Shown piece by piece: positions 16,993 through 24,385 of a stretch of 24,712 nt of DNA (position 1 is the first letter of the stretch; each line of letters begins with the position of its first letter). The stretch spans positions 1 to 24,712 of the forward strand of contig CAJUJN010000060.1 in NCBI GenBank assembly GCA_910586775.1, written 5' to 3'. The notes beneath the pieces were generated by a model. That model was not told the DNA's origin. It saw nothing but the letters and a program-made list of their open reading frames with translations, and made no database searches. This DNA comes from an uncultured Acetatifactor sp. (lineage in GTDB: Bacteria; Bacillota; Clostridia; Lachnospirales; Lachnospiraceae). Both the position numbers and the translations under genes were made by a program.

Positions 16993-17781
16993 CTACAGAT
17001 ACCGAAAAATATTATACACGCTGATACAGATGATCACTCCCATCAACCCCATAAAGAGTTTATCGACCGCCTCGCTCCTGATCTGCCTGTTGATCCTGCT
17101 GCCCGCAAGCCCGCCAAATACCCCGCAGCCGATCATCAGCAGCAGGATCTGCGGTTCAAAGGGCGGTGTATTCCCCTTTAACAACGTGGACAGCAGACTG
17201 GAAATCTGGGAAAACATAATTACATAAATGGAGTTTAAGGCCGCCTGCTTCGTTTCCATGGAAAAGAAATAGAACAGCACTACCAGATTGATCGGACCTC
17301 CACCAATCCCCAGAAAAGAAGACATCATCCCCAGCACGATACCAATTATAAAAATGACCGCTTTATTCCTGATGTTCTTCGTGGGAATCTTTTTCTTAAA
17401 AACCGTATAAATCAGAGTGCCCAGCGTGATCAGGGTCAGGATACCTGCCTGCACCGCTCCCACTCTGCTGCTGTCCGACAGATGCTCTATCACACTCTGA
17501 TAAAGTTCTTTTCCCGTCAGTCCTCCCACTACGCTGCCCAGCGCCAGCACCGTCGCAAATACTTTATCGAATGGAAAATCTGCCTTTTTCCGCAGATTCT
17601 TATACAGAGAGACCACCGACATGGACAGTACCGTGCAGCCGGACAGAAAAGAGACGGTGGTGACCGCCATGATTCCCACCGCATCCAGTACCGGTTTGAT
17701 GATCACACCGCCGCCGATGCCGCAGATCGCTCCCACCACCGAAGAAAAGAAACACACCAGTATAATGATCAAATATTCCAT
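16993..17781 (-). CDS. TauE/SafE (TSUP) family membrane exporter, probable sulfite/sulfate export
   Basis: A 262-residue membrane protein of the TauE/SafE (DUF81, TSUP) family with about eight hydrophobic segments and an internal duplication: each half has the glycine motif, GAICGIGGGVIIKP near residue 17 and SSFLGIGGGPIN near residue 155. Members export sulfite, sulfoacetate or similar anions, though many are uncharacterised. The start at 17781 has GGAG at 6-base spacing; ATGs at 17793 and 17808 are alternatives with poorer sites. It lies 42 bp downstream of the anSME gene and is the last gene of this run. Linked to two cytoplasmic sulfatases, a role in removing released sulfate (or sulfite) is attractive, but this is inference from context. 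Confidence 0.85.
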   Translation of the reverse strand: MEYLIIILVCFFSSVVGAICGIGGGVIIKPVLDAVGIMAVTTVSFLSGCTVLSMSVVSLYKNLRKKADFPFDKVFATVLALGSVVGGLTGKELYQSVIEHLSDSSRVGAVQAGILTLITLGTLIYTVFKKKIPTKNIRNKAVIFIIGIVLGMMSSFLGIGGGPINLVVLFYFFSMETKQAALNSIYVIMFSQISSLLSTLLKGNTPPFEPQILLLMIGCGVFGGLAGSRINRQIRSEAVDKLFMGLMGVIICISVYNIFRYL

Positions 17782-17823
17782 CACAATCTCCATTCCGCCA
17801 CCCTGCATGGGTGATACAAACCG

Positions 17824-18963
17824 TTACCTTTTACCTGAAACTCCCTGCTTCTGCTGCATACACAGCCGCGCAATTTCCTGCATCCGCGGCAGACATGCCG
17901 CGAAAAACATCCGGTAGGATTCACAGAAGCAGTTCTCTCCCGGCTCCGTACCCAGCTGTTGTCTGTGCCTGCGGCAGCCACCCCGGCAAATACCGAAGTA
18001 AGGGCATTTCTTACAGCTTTCCGTATGATTGCAGGAATTTTCCAGAAACCCACTCTCCCGGCGCCTCCGGTCGATCACGTCAAAACCTTCCGCATTCAGA
18101 TTCCCCAGCCTGTACTCATCCAGCACATAGAAATCGCAGGGATAGACGCTGCCGTCCGCCTCCACCACATTCTGCAGGCTGCAGACCCCTCTTTGTTCGC
18201 AGGACTCCGGCATTTGTCCCATCAGAATACCGATATAATTCTCGAATTGTCTGATATAGGGCTGTCTGCCCTGCTTTAAATCAATTTCCCACAAGTCAAA
18301 CAAATCGATCAGGAACTGCCCGTAAACTTCCGCTCTCAGAGAATAGTCCTGTTTCCCCTGTTCCTCCAGTACCGGATCCAGACAGGCGATATACTGCTGC
18401 CACTTAAAACCAAGCTTCCGATACTGCTCATAAATCCTGCGGATTTTCGGCGCCGTCCTGCCGTTCACCACCGTAAGTACATTGAAATCGGCCCCCGCCT
18501 CCTCCAGCAGCCTGGCCGCATGGAGTACATGAAAATAGGTGTCCTGTCCCTCTGCATCCTTCCGGCAGGCGTCGTGGGTGGCTTTAATGCCATCCACGGA
18601 AAGCCCTACCAGAAAATGGTTCTGCGCAAAAAAGCTGCACCACTCCTCATCCAGCACATAGCCATTGGTCTGCAAAGCATGGTCTATCTTCACTTTTTTC
18701 GTATTATACTTCTGTTCCAGTTCCAGGCACTTCCGATAGAAATCAAGACCCGCCAGTGTCGGCTCCCCGCCCTGGAAGACAATACTGCAATAGCTGTCGG
18801 CCGTTTCCAGGATCCGCATGATCACATTCTCAAGCGTCTGTTCGCTCATGATCCCGTAGGAAGCCTGCCTCCTGTTCGCCATCTCATCCACATAGAAACA
18901 GTAACTGCAACGCATATTACAAAGTCCGGAAGCCGGTTTGATCATCACTTGTATCGCGGGCAT
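17824..18963 (-). CDS. Anaerobic sulfatase-maturating enzyme (radical SAM/SPASM)
   Basis: A 379-residue radical SAM enzyme that oxidises the sulfatase active-site cysteine to C-alpha-formylglycine. The opening MIKPASGLCNMRCSYCFY puts the SAM cluster cysteines at C15, C19 and C22, the same spacing and position as the characterised clostridial enzyme, followed by a NRR...SYGIM segment conserved in anSMEs. The SPASM region has CEQRGVCSLQNVVEADGSVYPCD (split across about 245-270) and a cysteine-rich CKKCPYFGICRGGC segment binding two further clusters; the Asp after YPC matches the proposed catalytic base. A GAAGGAG ribosome site fixes the start. Its presence beside two CxPxR sulfatases is strong functional agreement. 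Family certainty is high. Confidence 0.95.
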   Translation of the reverse strand: MPAIQVMIKPASGLCNMRCSYCFYVDEMANRRQASYGIMSEQTLENVIMRILETADSYCSIVFQGGEPTLAGLDFYRKCLELEQKYNTKKVKIDHALQTNGYVLDEEWCSFFAQNHFLVGLSVDGIKATHDACRKDAEGQDTYFHVLHAARLLEEAGADFNVLTVVNGRTAPKIRRIYEQYRKLGFKWQQYIACLDPVLEEQGKQDYSLRAEVYGQFLIDLFDLWEIDLKQGRQPYIRQFENYIGILMGQMPESCEQRGVCSLQNVVEADGSVYPCDFYVLDEYRLGNLNAEGFDVIDRRRRESGFLENSCNHTESCKKCPYFGICRGGCRRHRQQLGTEPGENCFCESYRMFFAACLPRMQEIARLCMQQKQGVSGKR

Positions 18964-19010
18964 TGTCTTCTCCTTCTGTCTTATCTTCTTTTATCGCAGT
19001 GCACTTTGAT

Positions 19011-19016
19011 ATTATA
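19011..19016 (-). promoter_or_regulatory. Possible internal -10 element before the anSME gene
   Basis: The 94-bp gap between the symporter and anSME genes contains a perfect TATAAT on the minus strand, 47 bp upstream of the anSME start. No good -35 lies 16-18 bp before it, so it may be chance; if real, anSME and the exporter could be made independently of sulfatase 2. Confidence 0.2.
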
Positions 19017-19057
19017 TTGTTGCATGGAATTATGTTTATTCCTCGAAACCACGGTCC

Positions 19058-20407
19058 TTACTTTTTCCTGGCATCCAGATCGGAACGAATCTGCGCATAC
19101 TTCTCACTGGTGATCTCATAGAATGCCATTGAGATCAATGAGGCAATATATCCCAGTACCGGCATACCGAAGCGCAGGAAAGAGATCATACCCAGTACCG
19201 CCGTTGTCTGCTCCTGATTCGGCACAAATCCCACCAGTCCCAAGAAGAAGCTGGCGATAAACCCGCCGATTGCCATGCCAAACTTATTGATAAAAGTCAG
19301 GGACGACGACATGAGACCGTCCGCTCTCTGCCCAAACTTCCATTCCGCGTAATCGGAACATTCCGGCAGCATGGCCCAGCCAAGGTTAGACGGAATCTTG
19401 GATATAAATCCAAACATCGCCATCATGCTCATCAGAACAGCCACCGGTGCGGTAGGTCTGATCCACATAACGACCAGCGGAATAATGGAGAGTGCACTGC
19501 CAAACCAGTACAGTCTCTTTTTGCCAAACCATTTGGTCAGTATGGGCAGCAACGGAATCGACACAATACCCGCAAACAGGATCGCGGATGCTACCTTCGG
19601 TACCAGGTCCTCCCGTCCTAAAACATACTTAAAATAATACATATTAACTGCACTGTAGGTTGCGTTTGCCAATACATCCGTTCCAAACGCGATCATCAGC
19701 ATTACCATGGGTTTATTGTGCAGGAGCAGCTTTAAATCCTTTAACATATTGAAAGAACCTTTCTCCGCCTGCATGTCGCATACGTCGTACTCTTTACCGC
19801 CCCATGCGCAGATCCAGAAAGAAACCGTCGTCAGGATACCGATCAGAGCACCATAGACCGCCCATCCCTGCCTGCCGCCGCCAAACAGATTCACCAGCGG
19901 AAGCGCCATGATCGTGATGACAAACTGGGATACTGTCCCCATACCCTGTTTCCATGATACGATAACGGTTCTCTGGTCCGGATCCTCAGACAATACCGGT
20001 GTCAGCGAATGATAGGGTATATTTACTACCGTAGATGCTAAAGAATAGGCTATATATACCACATAAGCATACACTATTTTCATTCCTGCTGACAACTCTG
20101 GAGCCGTAAAAAGCAGAAAAATCAGAATGCCCAGAACCGGAGCACCAAAAATGATCCACGGACGATACTTCCCCATCCTGCTCCTTGTATGGTCGCCCAG
20201 CATGCCCATCAACGGATCCGTAAATGCATCGATAAATCTCGACACCAGCATCAGGCTGGCCACCACCATCGTATCGATACCGAAAATATCCGTATAGAAG
20301 AAGGTGAGATAACTCATCACCAGGAAAAATGCCAGATTCGATCCCAGTCCACCGAAAGAATACTTAAAAATATCAAGAAATTTTGCTTTTGCATATTTGT
20401 TTCCCAT
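19058..20407 (-). CDS. GPH-family sugar:cation symporter (MelB-like)
   Basis: A 449-residue transporter of the glycoside-pentoside-hexuronide:cation symporter family with about twelve membrane segments. The hallmark motif is seen near residue 60: FIDAFTDPLMGMLGDHTRSR followed by MGKYRPWI. The N-terminus KFSFGG-like start (KYSFGGLGSNLAF) is also typical. The start is only 2 bp after the sulfatase 2 stop, and its ribosome site (AGGGG) lies inside that gene, so translation is coupled. It likely imports the (sulfated) sugar used by sulfatase 2, or moves a desulfated product. That the locus has both an ABC importer and a symporter suggests two substrates or two import modes. Confidence 0.92.
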   Translation of the reverse strand: MGNKYAKAKFLDIFKYSFGGLGSNLAFFLVMSYLTFFYTDIFGIDTMVVASLMLVSRFIDAFTDPLMGMLGDHTRSRMGKYRPWIIFGAPVLGILIFLLFTAPELSAGMKIVYAYVVYIAYSLASTVVNIPYHSLTPVLSEDPDQRTVIVSWKQGMGTVSQFVITIMALPLVNLFGGGRQGWAVYGALIGILTTVSFWICAWGGKEYDVCDMQAEKGSFNMLKDLKLLLHNKPMVMLMIAFGTDVLANATYSAVNMYYFKYVLGREDLVPKVASAILFAGIVSIPLLPILTKWFGKKRLYWFGSALSIIPLVVMWIRPTAPVAVLMSMMAMFGFISKIPSNLGWAMLPECSDYAEWKFGQRADGLMSSSLTFINKFGMAIGGFIASFFLGLVGFVPNQEQTTAVLGMISFLRFGMPVLGYIASLISMAFYEITSEKYAQIRSDLDARKK

Positions 20408-20409
20408 CG

Positions 20410-21906
20410 TTATACCCCTAACCTTTCATAAAGCTCCACCGGAGCATCATTATTCTCCATACAGTCTCTGATATAGCCCATCATTCTCTTTCGCACAATT
20501 TCATCTTCCAACGGATGTGCCTGATCAGGATCCGTCTCCAGATCAAACAGCATGGAGCCAAACTTCGTGGTATCTCCCATCTTATCTTTCTTCACAATCT
20601 TCATCAAAGGGCATCCCTTGGTAAAGGAAAAAGGCGCCGAAAGCTGTGTATCCTGCAATTCTTCCGTGCTGAACATAGCGCGCATATGGGTCGGCATCAG
20701 CGTGTATTCATACACCGGCATTTCCGGATTAACCGCGCTGTGCATATATACATACCGTCCATCTGTCACATCCACCTGACTGCCATGATAGCCAAACACC
20801 GCATATTCACGAATCGGTGTATCCTTCTCCATCACATCCTTGAGTGGTTTTCCCTGCATATCTTTCGGAATTTTCACCCCGAAATATTCCAACAGCGTGG
20901 GAGCCAGATCGATGGTCTGTACAAGAGCTCCGCGCCTGATTCCCGCACATTCCCTGCGTCTGGGATCATAGATATAGAGCGGCGTATGCGCTATCTCCTC
21001 ATAAATCGGCATGTTGGTCTTCCCCCACCAGCCATGTTCCCCCAGCAGAAATCCATGATCCGTGTTCACGATCAACATGGTGTTTTCCCAGAGATTGTAT
21101 TTGTCCATGGCATCCAGAACCAATCCCAGATATCTGTCACACTTACTCAGCAACGCCGCATATTCATACCGGACATGTTCCACGGTATTGTCATCCTCCG
21201 CCACCGGGGCATAGGGCGGCCAGTCAGCTTCCGCTTCGGCATCTCCCACAAAAGTATGCGGATACAGCGCCTTATCCTCCTTCAGGGAATAAAAGGGCTC
21301 GTGGGGGTCAAAGGTCTCGATCTGCAGAAACCAGTTATCCTGCGCATGGTTTCTCTCAATAAATTCCAGACCATATTGAAAAGTCACTGCCTGGGAGGTC
21401 TCTTCCTCACTCTCCATGTGCCGACGGTTCACCTGATCGTGCGCCATCATCCTGGTATACGGCGGATAAGCCAGCATCATCTCTTTATTCTTGAACACCG
21501 TCTTTTTATCATACTGATAAGACAAATCGGCCTTCCACAGATCACCCTCCTGCCCTCTGGAAATTTCCCAGGAAGAATACCGGTTGTGATAAGTACAGCC
21601 TCCGTCCTCCCAGTAGTGCTGGTGATCGCTGACCAGATGCGTATAAATTCCGGCCTTCTTCAAAAGCTCCGGCATGGAATCATCATAAGGTTCCATCGGT
21701 CCCCAGCTGCGATGGAACAGATTCAATCTTCCCGTATGCAGCTCCCTGCGCGCCGGCATACAGGGCATGCTGCCTACGTAACAGTTGTCAAACTGTACAC
21801 ATCTTTCCGCCAGCCTCTTAAAATTAGGCGTCAGTGTCCAGTCGCATCCGTAAGTCTCCAGCATATTCCGATTCAAAGAATCGTACATTACCATGATTGC
21901 TTTCAT
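20410..21906 (-). CDS. Cytoplasmic Cys-type sulfatase 2 (S1 family), paralogue of sulfatase 1
   Basis: A 498-residue type I sulfatase. C49-M-P-A-R with the following TGR is the formylglycine signature; D9 and N12 in MVMYDSLNRNML, SDHQHYWEDGG and NTDHGFLLGEHGWWGK are the other active-site stretches. It aligns with sulfatase 1 over its whole N-terminal half by eye and has the same DxLNR opening, so the two are paralogues. No signal peptide is present. The start has an unusual ribosome site: AGGAGG lies 14 bases before the ATG, with an in-frame TAG between, so no longer start is possible. It is the first structural gene after lacI and is coupled to the symporter gene. An operator-bearing palindrome lies about 55-100 bp upstream of the start. 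Confidence 0.93.
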   Translation of the reverse strand: MKAIMVMYDSLNRNMLETYGCDWTLTPNFKRLAERCVQFDNCYVGSMPCMPARRELHTGRLNLFHRSWGPMEPYDDSMPELLKKAGIYTHLVSDHQHYWEDGGCTYHNRYSSWEISRGQEGDLWKADLSYQYDKKTVFKNKEMMLAYPPYTRMMAHDQVNRRHMESEEETSQAVTFQYGLEFIERNHAQDNWFLQIETFDPHEPFYSLKEDKALYPHTFVGDAEAEADWPPYAPVAEDDNTVEHVRYEYAALLSKCDRYLGLVLDAMDKYNLWENTMLIVNTDHGFLLGEHGWWGKTNMPIYEEIAHTPLYIYDPRRRECAGIRRGALVQTIDLAPTLLEYFGVKIPKDMQGKPLKDVMEKDTPIREYAVFGYHGSQVDVTDGRYVYMHSAVNPEMPVYEYTLMPTHMRAMFSTEELQDTQLSAPFSFTKGCPLMKIVKKDKMGDTTKFGSMLFDLETDPDQAHPLEDEIVRKRMMGYIRDCMENNDAPVELYERLGV

Positions 21907-21960
21907 CTCTAATAACTATGCCTCCTTCTCCCTCTTTCTTTTCGTTAAAATGTATGACAT

Positions 21961-22005
21961 CCCCGTTTTTGAGAGCGCTTTCAGAAAGCGCTTTCAAAAA
22001 CGGGG
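21961..22005. promoter_or_regulatory. 45-nt near-perfect palindrome with two LacI/cre-type operators
   Basis: Two 22-nt arms (21961-21982 and 21984-22005) pair with a single mismatch around one central base. The inner part is two head-to-tail LacI-family operators, TGAGAGCGCTTTCA (21970-21983) and AGAAAGCGCTTTCA (21983-21996), sharing one base; GAAAGCGCTTTC is itself a perfect palindrome and fits the cre consensus. TTTTT follows on the plus strand. It lies between lacI and sulfatase 2, in the place for repressing the sulfatase 2 operon, and may also form a strong hairpin in RNA. Confidence 0.75.
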
Positions 22006-22009
22006 TTTT

Positions 22010-22039
22010 TATAAGGCGTTCTAAGAAAGACGCCTTATA
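22010..22039. repeat. Inverted repeat over the lacI stop codon
   Basis: Perfect 10-bp arms TATAAGGCGT (22010-22019) and ACGCCTTATA (22030-22039) flank a 10-nt loop that contains the lacI stop codon. No T-run follows on the lacI strand. With the adjacent 45-nt palindrome it makes two consecutive hairpins at the 3' end of the lacI transcript, possibly aiding termination or RNA stability. Confidence 0.55.
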
Positions 22040-23052
22040 GAGTCCCTTGCTATATATACTGTCTCATATTCTATTGAACGCTCTTCCGTCTCTTCTTCCT
22101 GAATCACACCAAGCAGCAGCTTCGCCGCTCCACTCCCCATATTCCCCGCCGGTACATAGAAGGTCGAAATCCTCGGAAAGAGAAGCTCTCCATCTCCTTG
22201 CCTGTGCTCCACAGACAGGATAGATACCTGTTCCGGTACCGCCATCCCAAGCTGCGCGCATATACCAATGAGCATCTGCGTTACCTCCATGCTCGGTGAA
22301 AGGATCGCACTACATCCAAATTCTCTTACATGCCGTTCTGTCTGACGCAGCATCTCCTCCCGCTTCGGACATTGATCCTGCAAAATAATCGGGTGCAGTT
22401 CCATCTCCGGCATCTGCTCCTCCACTTTCTTCAAAATCTCCTGCAGATAATGTTGATGCCCTACCATGATATAATATACTATTTTCCTGTGGTTATACCG
22501 GCGCAATACATCGACCATCTTCAAGCTGTATTGCTCAAACTGCGCATACACATTCAATCCTTTCAAATGAATGCGCTTCCCTATATATACCAACGGATAC
22601 TCTTCGTCAATGATCTGCTTAAAAACACTCTCCTTCATGGTCCTGTCACTCAGACCACTTAAAATCAGACCGTCAATCCGCTTCTGCCTGACAAATTCCA
22701 GATACTTCGGCGTGCCCTTACTTCTGCTCTTATATTCCTCCATCTCATTGATCAATACCATATTGTAATTCTGATACGTGAGAACCTTCTCGATTCCCTT
22801 AAGCAGTTCCAGATTGTAAGAGGACTCAAACATCGACGCAGAAGCCATCGAAAAATAAATACCGATCAAATTCGACCGCTGCTTTACCAGCCCTCTGGCG
22901 AACTGATTCGGCTCATACTGATAAAACTCCATAGCCTCTTGTACCGCCGCCTTCTTCACTTCACTTACATTGGCGCTGCCATTCATAATGCGGGAAACCG
23001 TGGAGATCGAAACGCCCGCCCGCTTCGCCACATCATAGATAGAAGCCGTCAT
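22021..23052 (-). CDS. LacI-family transcriptional regulator
   Basis: A 343-residue repressor of the LacI/GalR family. The N-terminal helix-turn-helix and hinge are standard: IYDVAKRAGVSISTVSRIMNG (split at about residues 5-25), then EPNQFARGLVKQRSNLIGIYF leading into a periplasmic-binding-protein-like sugar-binding domain (about 60-340). It should bind a 14-bp operator of the form TGAAAGCGNTTTCA; one such site sits just upstream of its own start, and two more lie before sulfatase 2. The inducer is probably a sugar released by desulfation or the substrate itself. The gene is transcribed in the same direction as the sulfatase 2 run. CcpA is also a LacI-family protein, but this lies in a catabolic locus and is not CcpA-like enough by eye to call. 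Confidence 0.93.
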   Translation of the reverse strand: MTASIYDVAKRAGVSISTVSRIMNGSANVSEVKKAAVQEAMEFYQYEPNQFARGLVKQRSNLIGIYFSMASASMFESSYNLELLKGIEKVLTYQNYNMVLINEMEEYKSRSKGTPKYLEFVRQKRIDGLILSGLSDRTMKESVFKQIIDEEYPLVYIGKRIHLKGLNVYAQFEQYSLKMVDVLRRYNHRKIVYYIMVGHQHYLQEILKKVEEQMPEMELHPIILQDQCPKREEMLRQTERHVREFGCSAILSPSMEVTQMLIGICAQLGMAVPEQVSILSVEHRQGDGELLFPRISTFYVPAGNMGSGAAKLLLGVIQEEETEERSIEYETVYIARDSIRRLS

Positions 23053-23078
23053 ATTCAGTCTTTCCCGTCCCTTATTTC

Positions 23079-23092
23079 TGAAAGCGTTTTCA
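23079..23092. promoter_or_regulatory. LacI/cre-type operator upstream of lacI
   Basis: TGAAAGCGTTTTCA differs at one position from the half-palindrome core TGAAAGCGCTTTCA found before sulfatase 2. It lies 27 bp upstream of the lacI start codon and 14 bp downstream of a predicted -10, the usual position for autorepression. A CcpA (cre) site would look the same, so catabolite repression is an alternative. Confidence 0.7.
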
Positions 23093-23106
23093 AGTCTAGT
23101 AGGATT

Positions 23107-23135
23107 ATCTTAACAGAATCTTTCCGCTTTTACAA
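23107..23135 (-). promoter_or_regulatory. Candidate lacI promoter
   Basis: On the minus strand TTGTAA (23130-23135) and TAAGAT (23107-23112) are separated by 17 bp, each matching the consensus at four positions. The operator at 23079-23092 falls just downstream, overlapping the expected start of transcription. Confidence 0.45.
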
Positions 23136-23277
23136 CTCGGAGTATTTCACAAAAAAGACTCCTTTCTTTTGTCTATAACCCCCAAAAACTTATTTGTCAT
23201 AAACGCCCCTTTTCCGTCACTAAAAGTCAACAAAAAGAGAAGTTTTCTCCATGTTGTTCCTAATCTTTCCAGCAAGA

Positions 23278-23286
23278 TGGTACAAT
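23278..23286 (+). promoter_or_regulatory. Extended -10 promoter element before the truncated gene
   Basis: TGG-TACAAT is an extended -10 element (TGN plus a five-of-six match). The best upstream -35 (TTGTTC, 23254-23259) is 21 bp away, so it is not a classic pair. Transcription would start near 23293, where an open frame without a start codon begins. Confidence 0.4.
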
Positions 23287-23425
23287 ATTATAGGTAAAAG
23301 CGGCTGTTTACCGTCGCACAGAAGTCAGAAACAACCTTTCAAATATTAATTCCAAGGGTAATGCTTCCGATGAAAAGGAAAACAGCGTTGTCTACGAGCC
23401 TTCAAGGGAGACATCTAAAGATACA

Positions 23426-23878
23426 GTGACCAAGACCTACACACAGTACAGCAATCTGGTGAATAAGATGAAAGCGGACGCTGAGGCACATGCACAGCAG
23501 CTACAGAGTATCGTAGAGAAACTGATGACCCAGCAGGGTCAGATCTTTGACAAGGCCAATGGCATCTGGTTCGTTCTTGCCAGCGGCAATCTTAAAGTGG
23601 ATGCTGCTACTCAGGCACAGGCACAGAAGAATATTGCTGAGGATGGTTACTGGGGCGTAGAACAGACATCCGACAGGATCATTGATTTTGCCAATGCACT
23701 AACAGGCGGCGATCCGAGCAAGATCGAAGAGATGCGCGAAGCATTCAAGAAAGGCTACAAGCAGGCAGAGGAGACATGGGGCAGTAAATTGCCGGATATT
23801 TCCCAAGGAACTTACGATACTGTTATGGAGAAGTTCGACAAGATGGCATCAGAAGCCGAATTAACAACCCCGAACTGA
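23426..23878 (+). CDS. Conserved hypothetical protein, probably 5'-truncated
   Basis: The frame from a GTG at 23426 encodes 150 residues, mostly helical and acidic, with the well-formed stretch EDGYWGVEQTSDRIIDF followed by GGDPSKIEEMREAFKKGY. I recall similar uncharacterised proteins of about 200 residues in Lachnospiraceae, but no function. The same frame is open and protein-like back to 23294 (for example NNLSNINSKGNASDEKENS), yet contains no ATG, GTG or TTG between the stop at 23291 and 23426, and the GTG has only a distant GGGAG. So the original start has probably been lost, and this may be a pseudogene or a gene using a poor start. It has no signal peptide or membrane segment. Confidence 0.6.
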   Translation: MTKTYTQYSNLVNKMKADAEAHAQQLQSIVEKLMTQQGQIFDKANGIWFVLASGNLKVDAATQAQAQKNIAEDGYWGVEQTSDRIIDFANALTGGDPSKIEEMREAFKKGYKQAEETWGSKLPDISQGTYDTVMEKFDKMASEAELTTPN

Positions 23879-24336
23879 TATCTTGAACGCACTGAATTTT
23901 AAGAAAAAAACCATGCTGTCGCATAGTTTTTTCGAGCAAAAATTCCCGCAATATGGTTTTATAGTAATATCTGAAATGATATACCTTCCATCTCCCTTTT
24001 GGTAGTCCTTGCTGTCCAATAATACCAAAAAGTTCTCGCGGGCCAAATTCATCATCGCAACAGCTGTATCAATGTAATCTTCATCCATATAATTATAATC
24101 GTCTTTTTTTGCTGCTTTACGTTTACTCTGCGCACTTTGTAAACTTAGCATGCCGGTTTTACGCATAAACCAATAATCATAGTCCGGATGCGCGAATGCT
24201 TTATTTGTCTGCTGGCATGCAATATAGCCTCCGGCTCCACTTCCTGTGCATACGCCGATATCGACAAGCAAAGCATGCATACACTCAAACCTAATGATAT
24301 TAGCCTTTTCAGTCCTCTTAATCCTCTCCCTCTCAT
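23861..24336 (-). pseudogene. Frameshifted gene for a small secreted protein
   Basis: An ATG at 24336, with AAGGCGG 7 bases upstream, opens a clear Sec signal peptide: basic MRGRGLRGLKR, a hydrophobic core with LGLSVCMLCLS and a likely cleavage after SAYA. That frame stops 63 codons later. The sequence that looks like the mature protein (AFAHPDYDYWFMRKTG, then DDYNYMDEDYIDTAVAMMNLARENFLVLLDSKDY split over the region) is in another frame, which overlaps from 24280 and runs to 23861. The offset equals loss of one base (or gain of two), probably near 24240-24275. The second frame runs through the terminator at 23904-23932, so its 3' end is also suspect. No family is recognised. Sequencing error is an alternative. 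Confidence 0.55.
23904..23932. terminator. Bidirectional intrinsic terminator
   Basis: Arms AAAAAACCATGC (23905-23916) and GCATAGTTTTTT (23921-23932) pair with one mismatch around a TGTC tetraloop, giving a U-run on both strands. It lies 26 bp after the plus-strand hypothetical gene and at the 3' end of the convergent secreted-protein gene. Confidence 0.8.
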
Positions 24337-24385
24337 AAAAATCCGCCTTTCCTGATTTATTTCCTGATTATCATGAATCATTTTG

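Noticed and set aside
20515..21912. Very long open frame on the plus strand opposite sulfatase 2
   Set aside because: It mirrors the sulfatase gene, is rich in His/Arg/Ile in the pattern of a reverse-complement frame, has no ribosome site and no recognisable motif. The minus-strand frame has all the sulfatase motifs.
21961..22005. Reading the 45-nt palindrome as a simple lacI terminator
   Set aside because: On the lacI strand no T-run follows the stem. The inner sequence is two LacI-type operators, so a regulatory role explains more.
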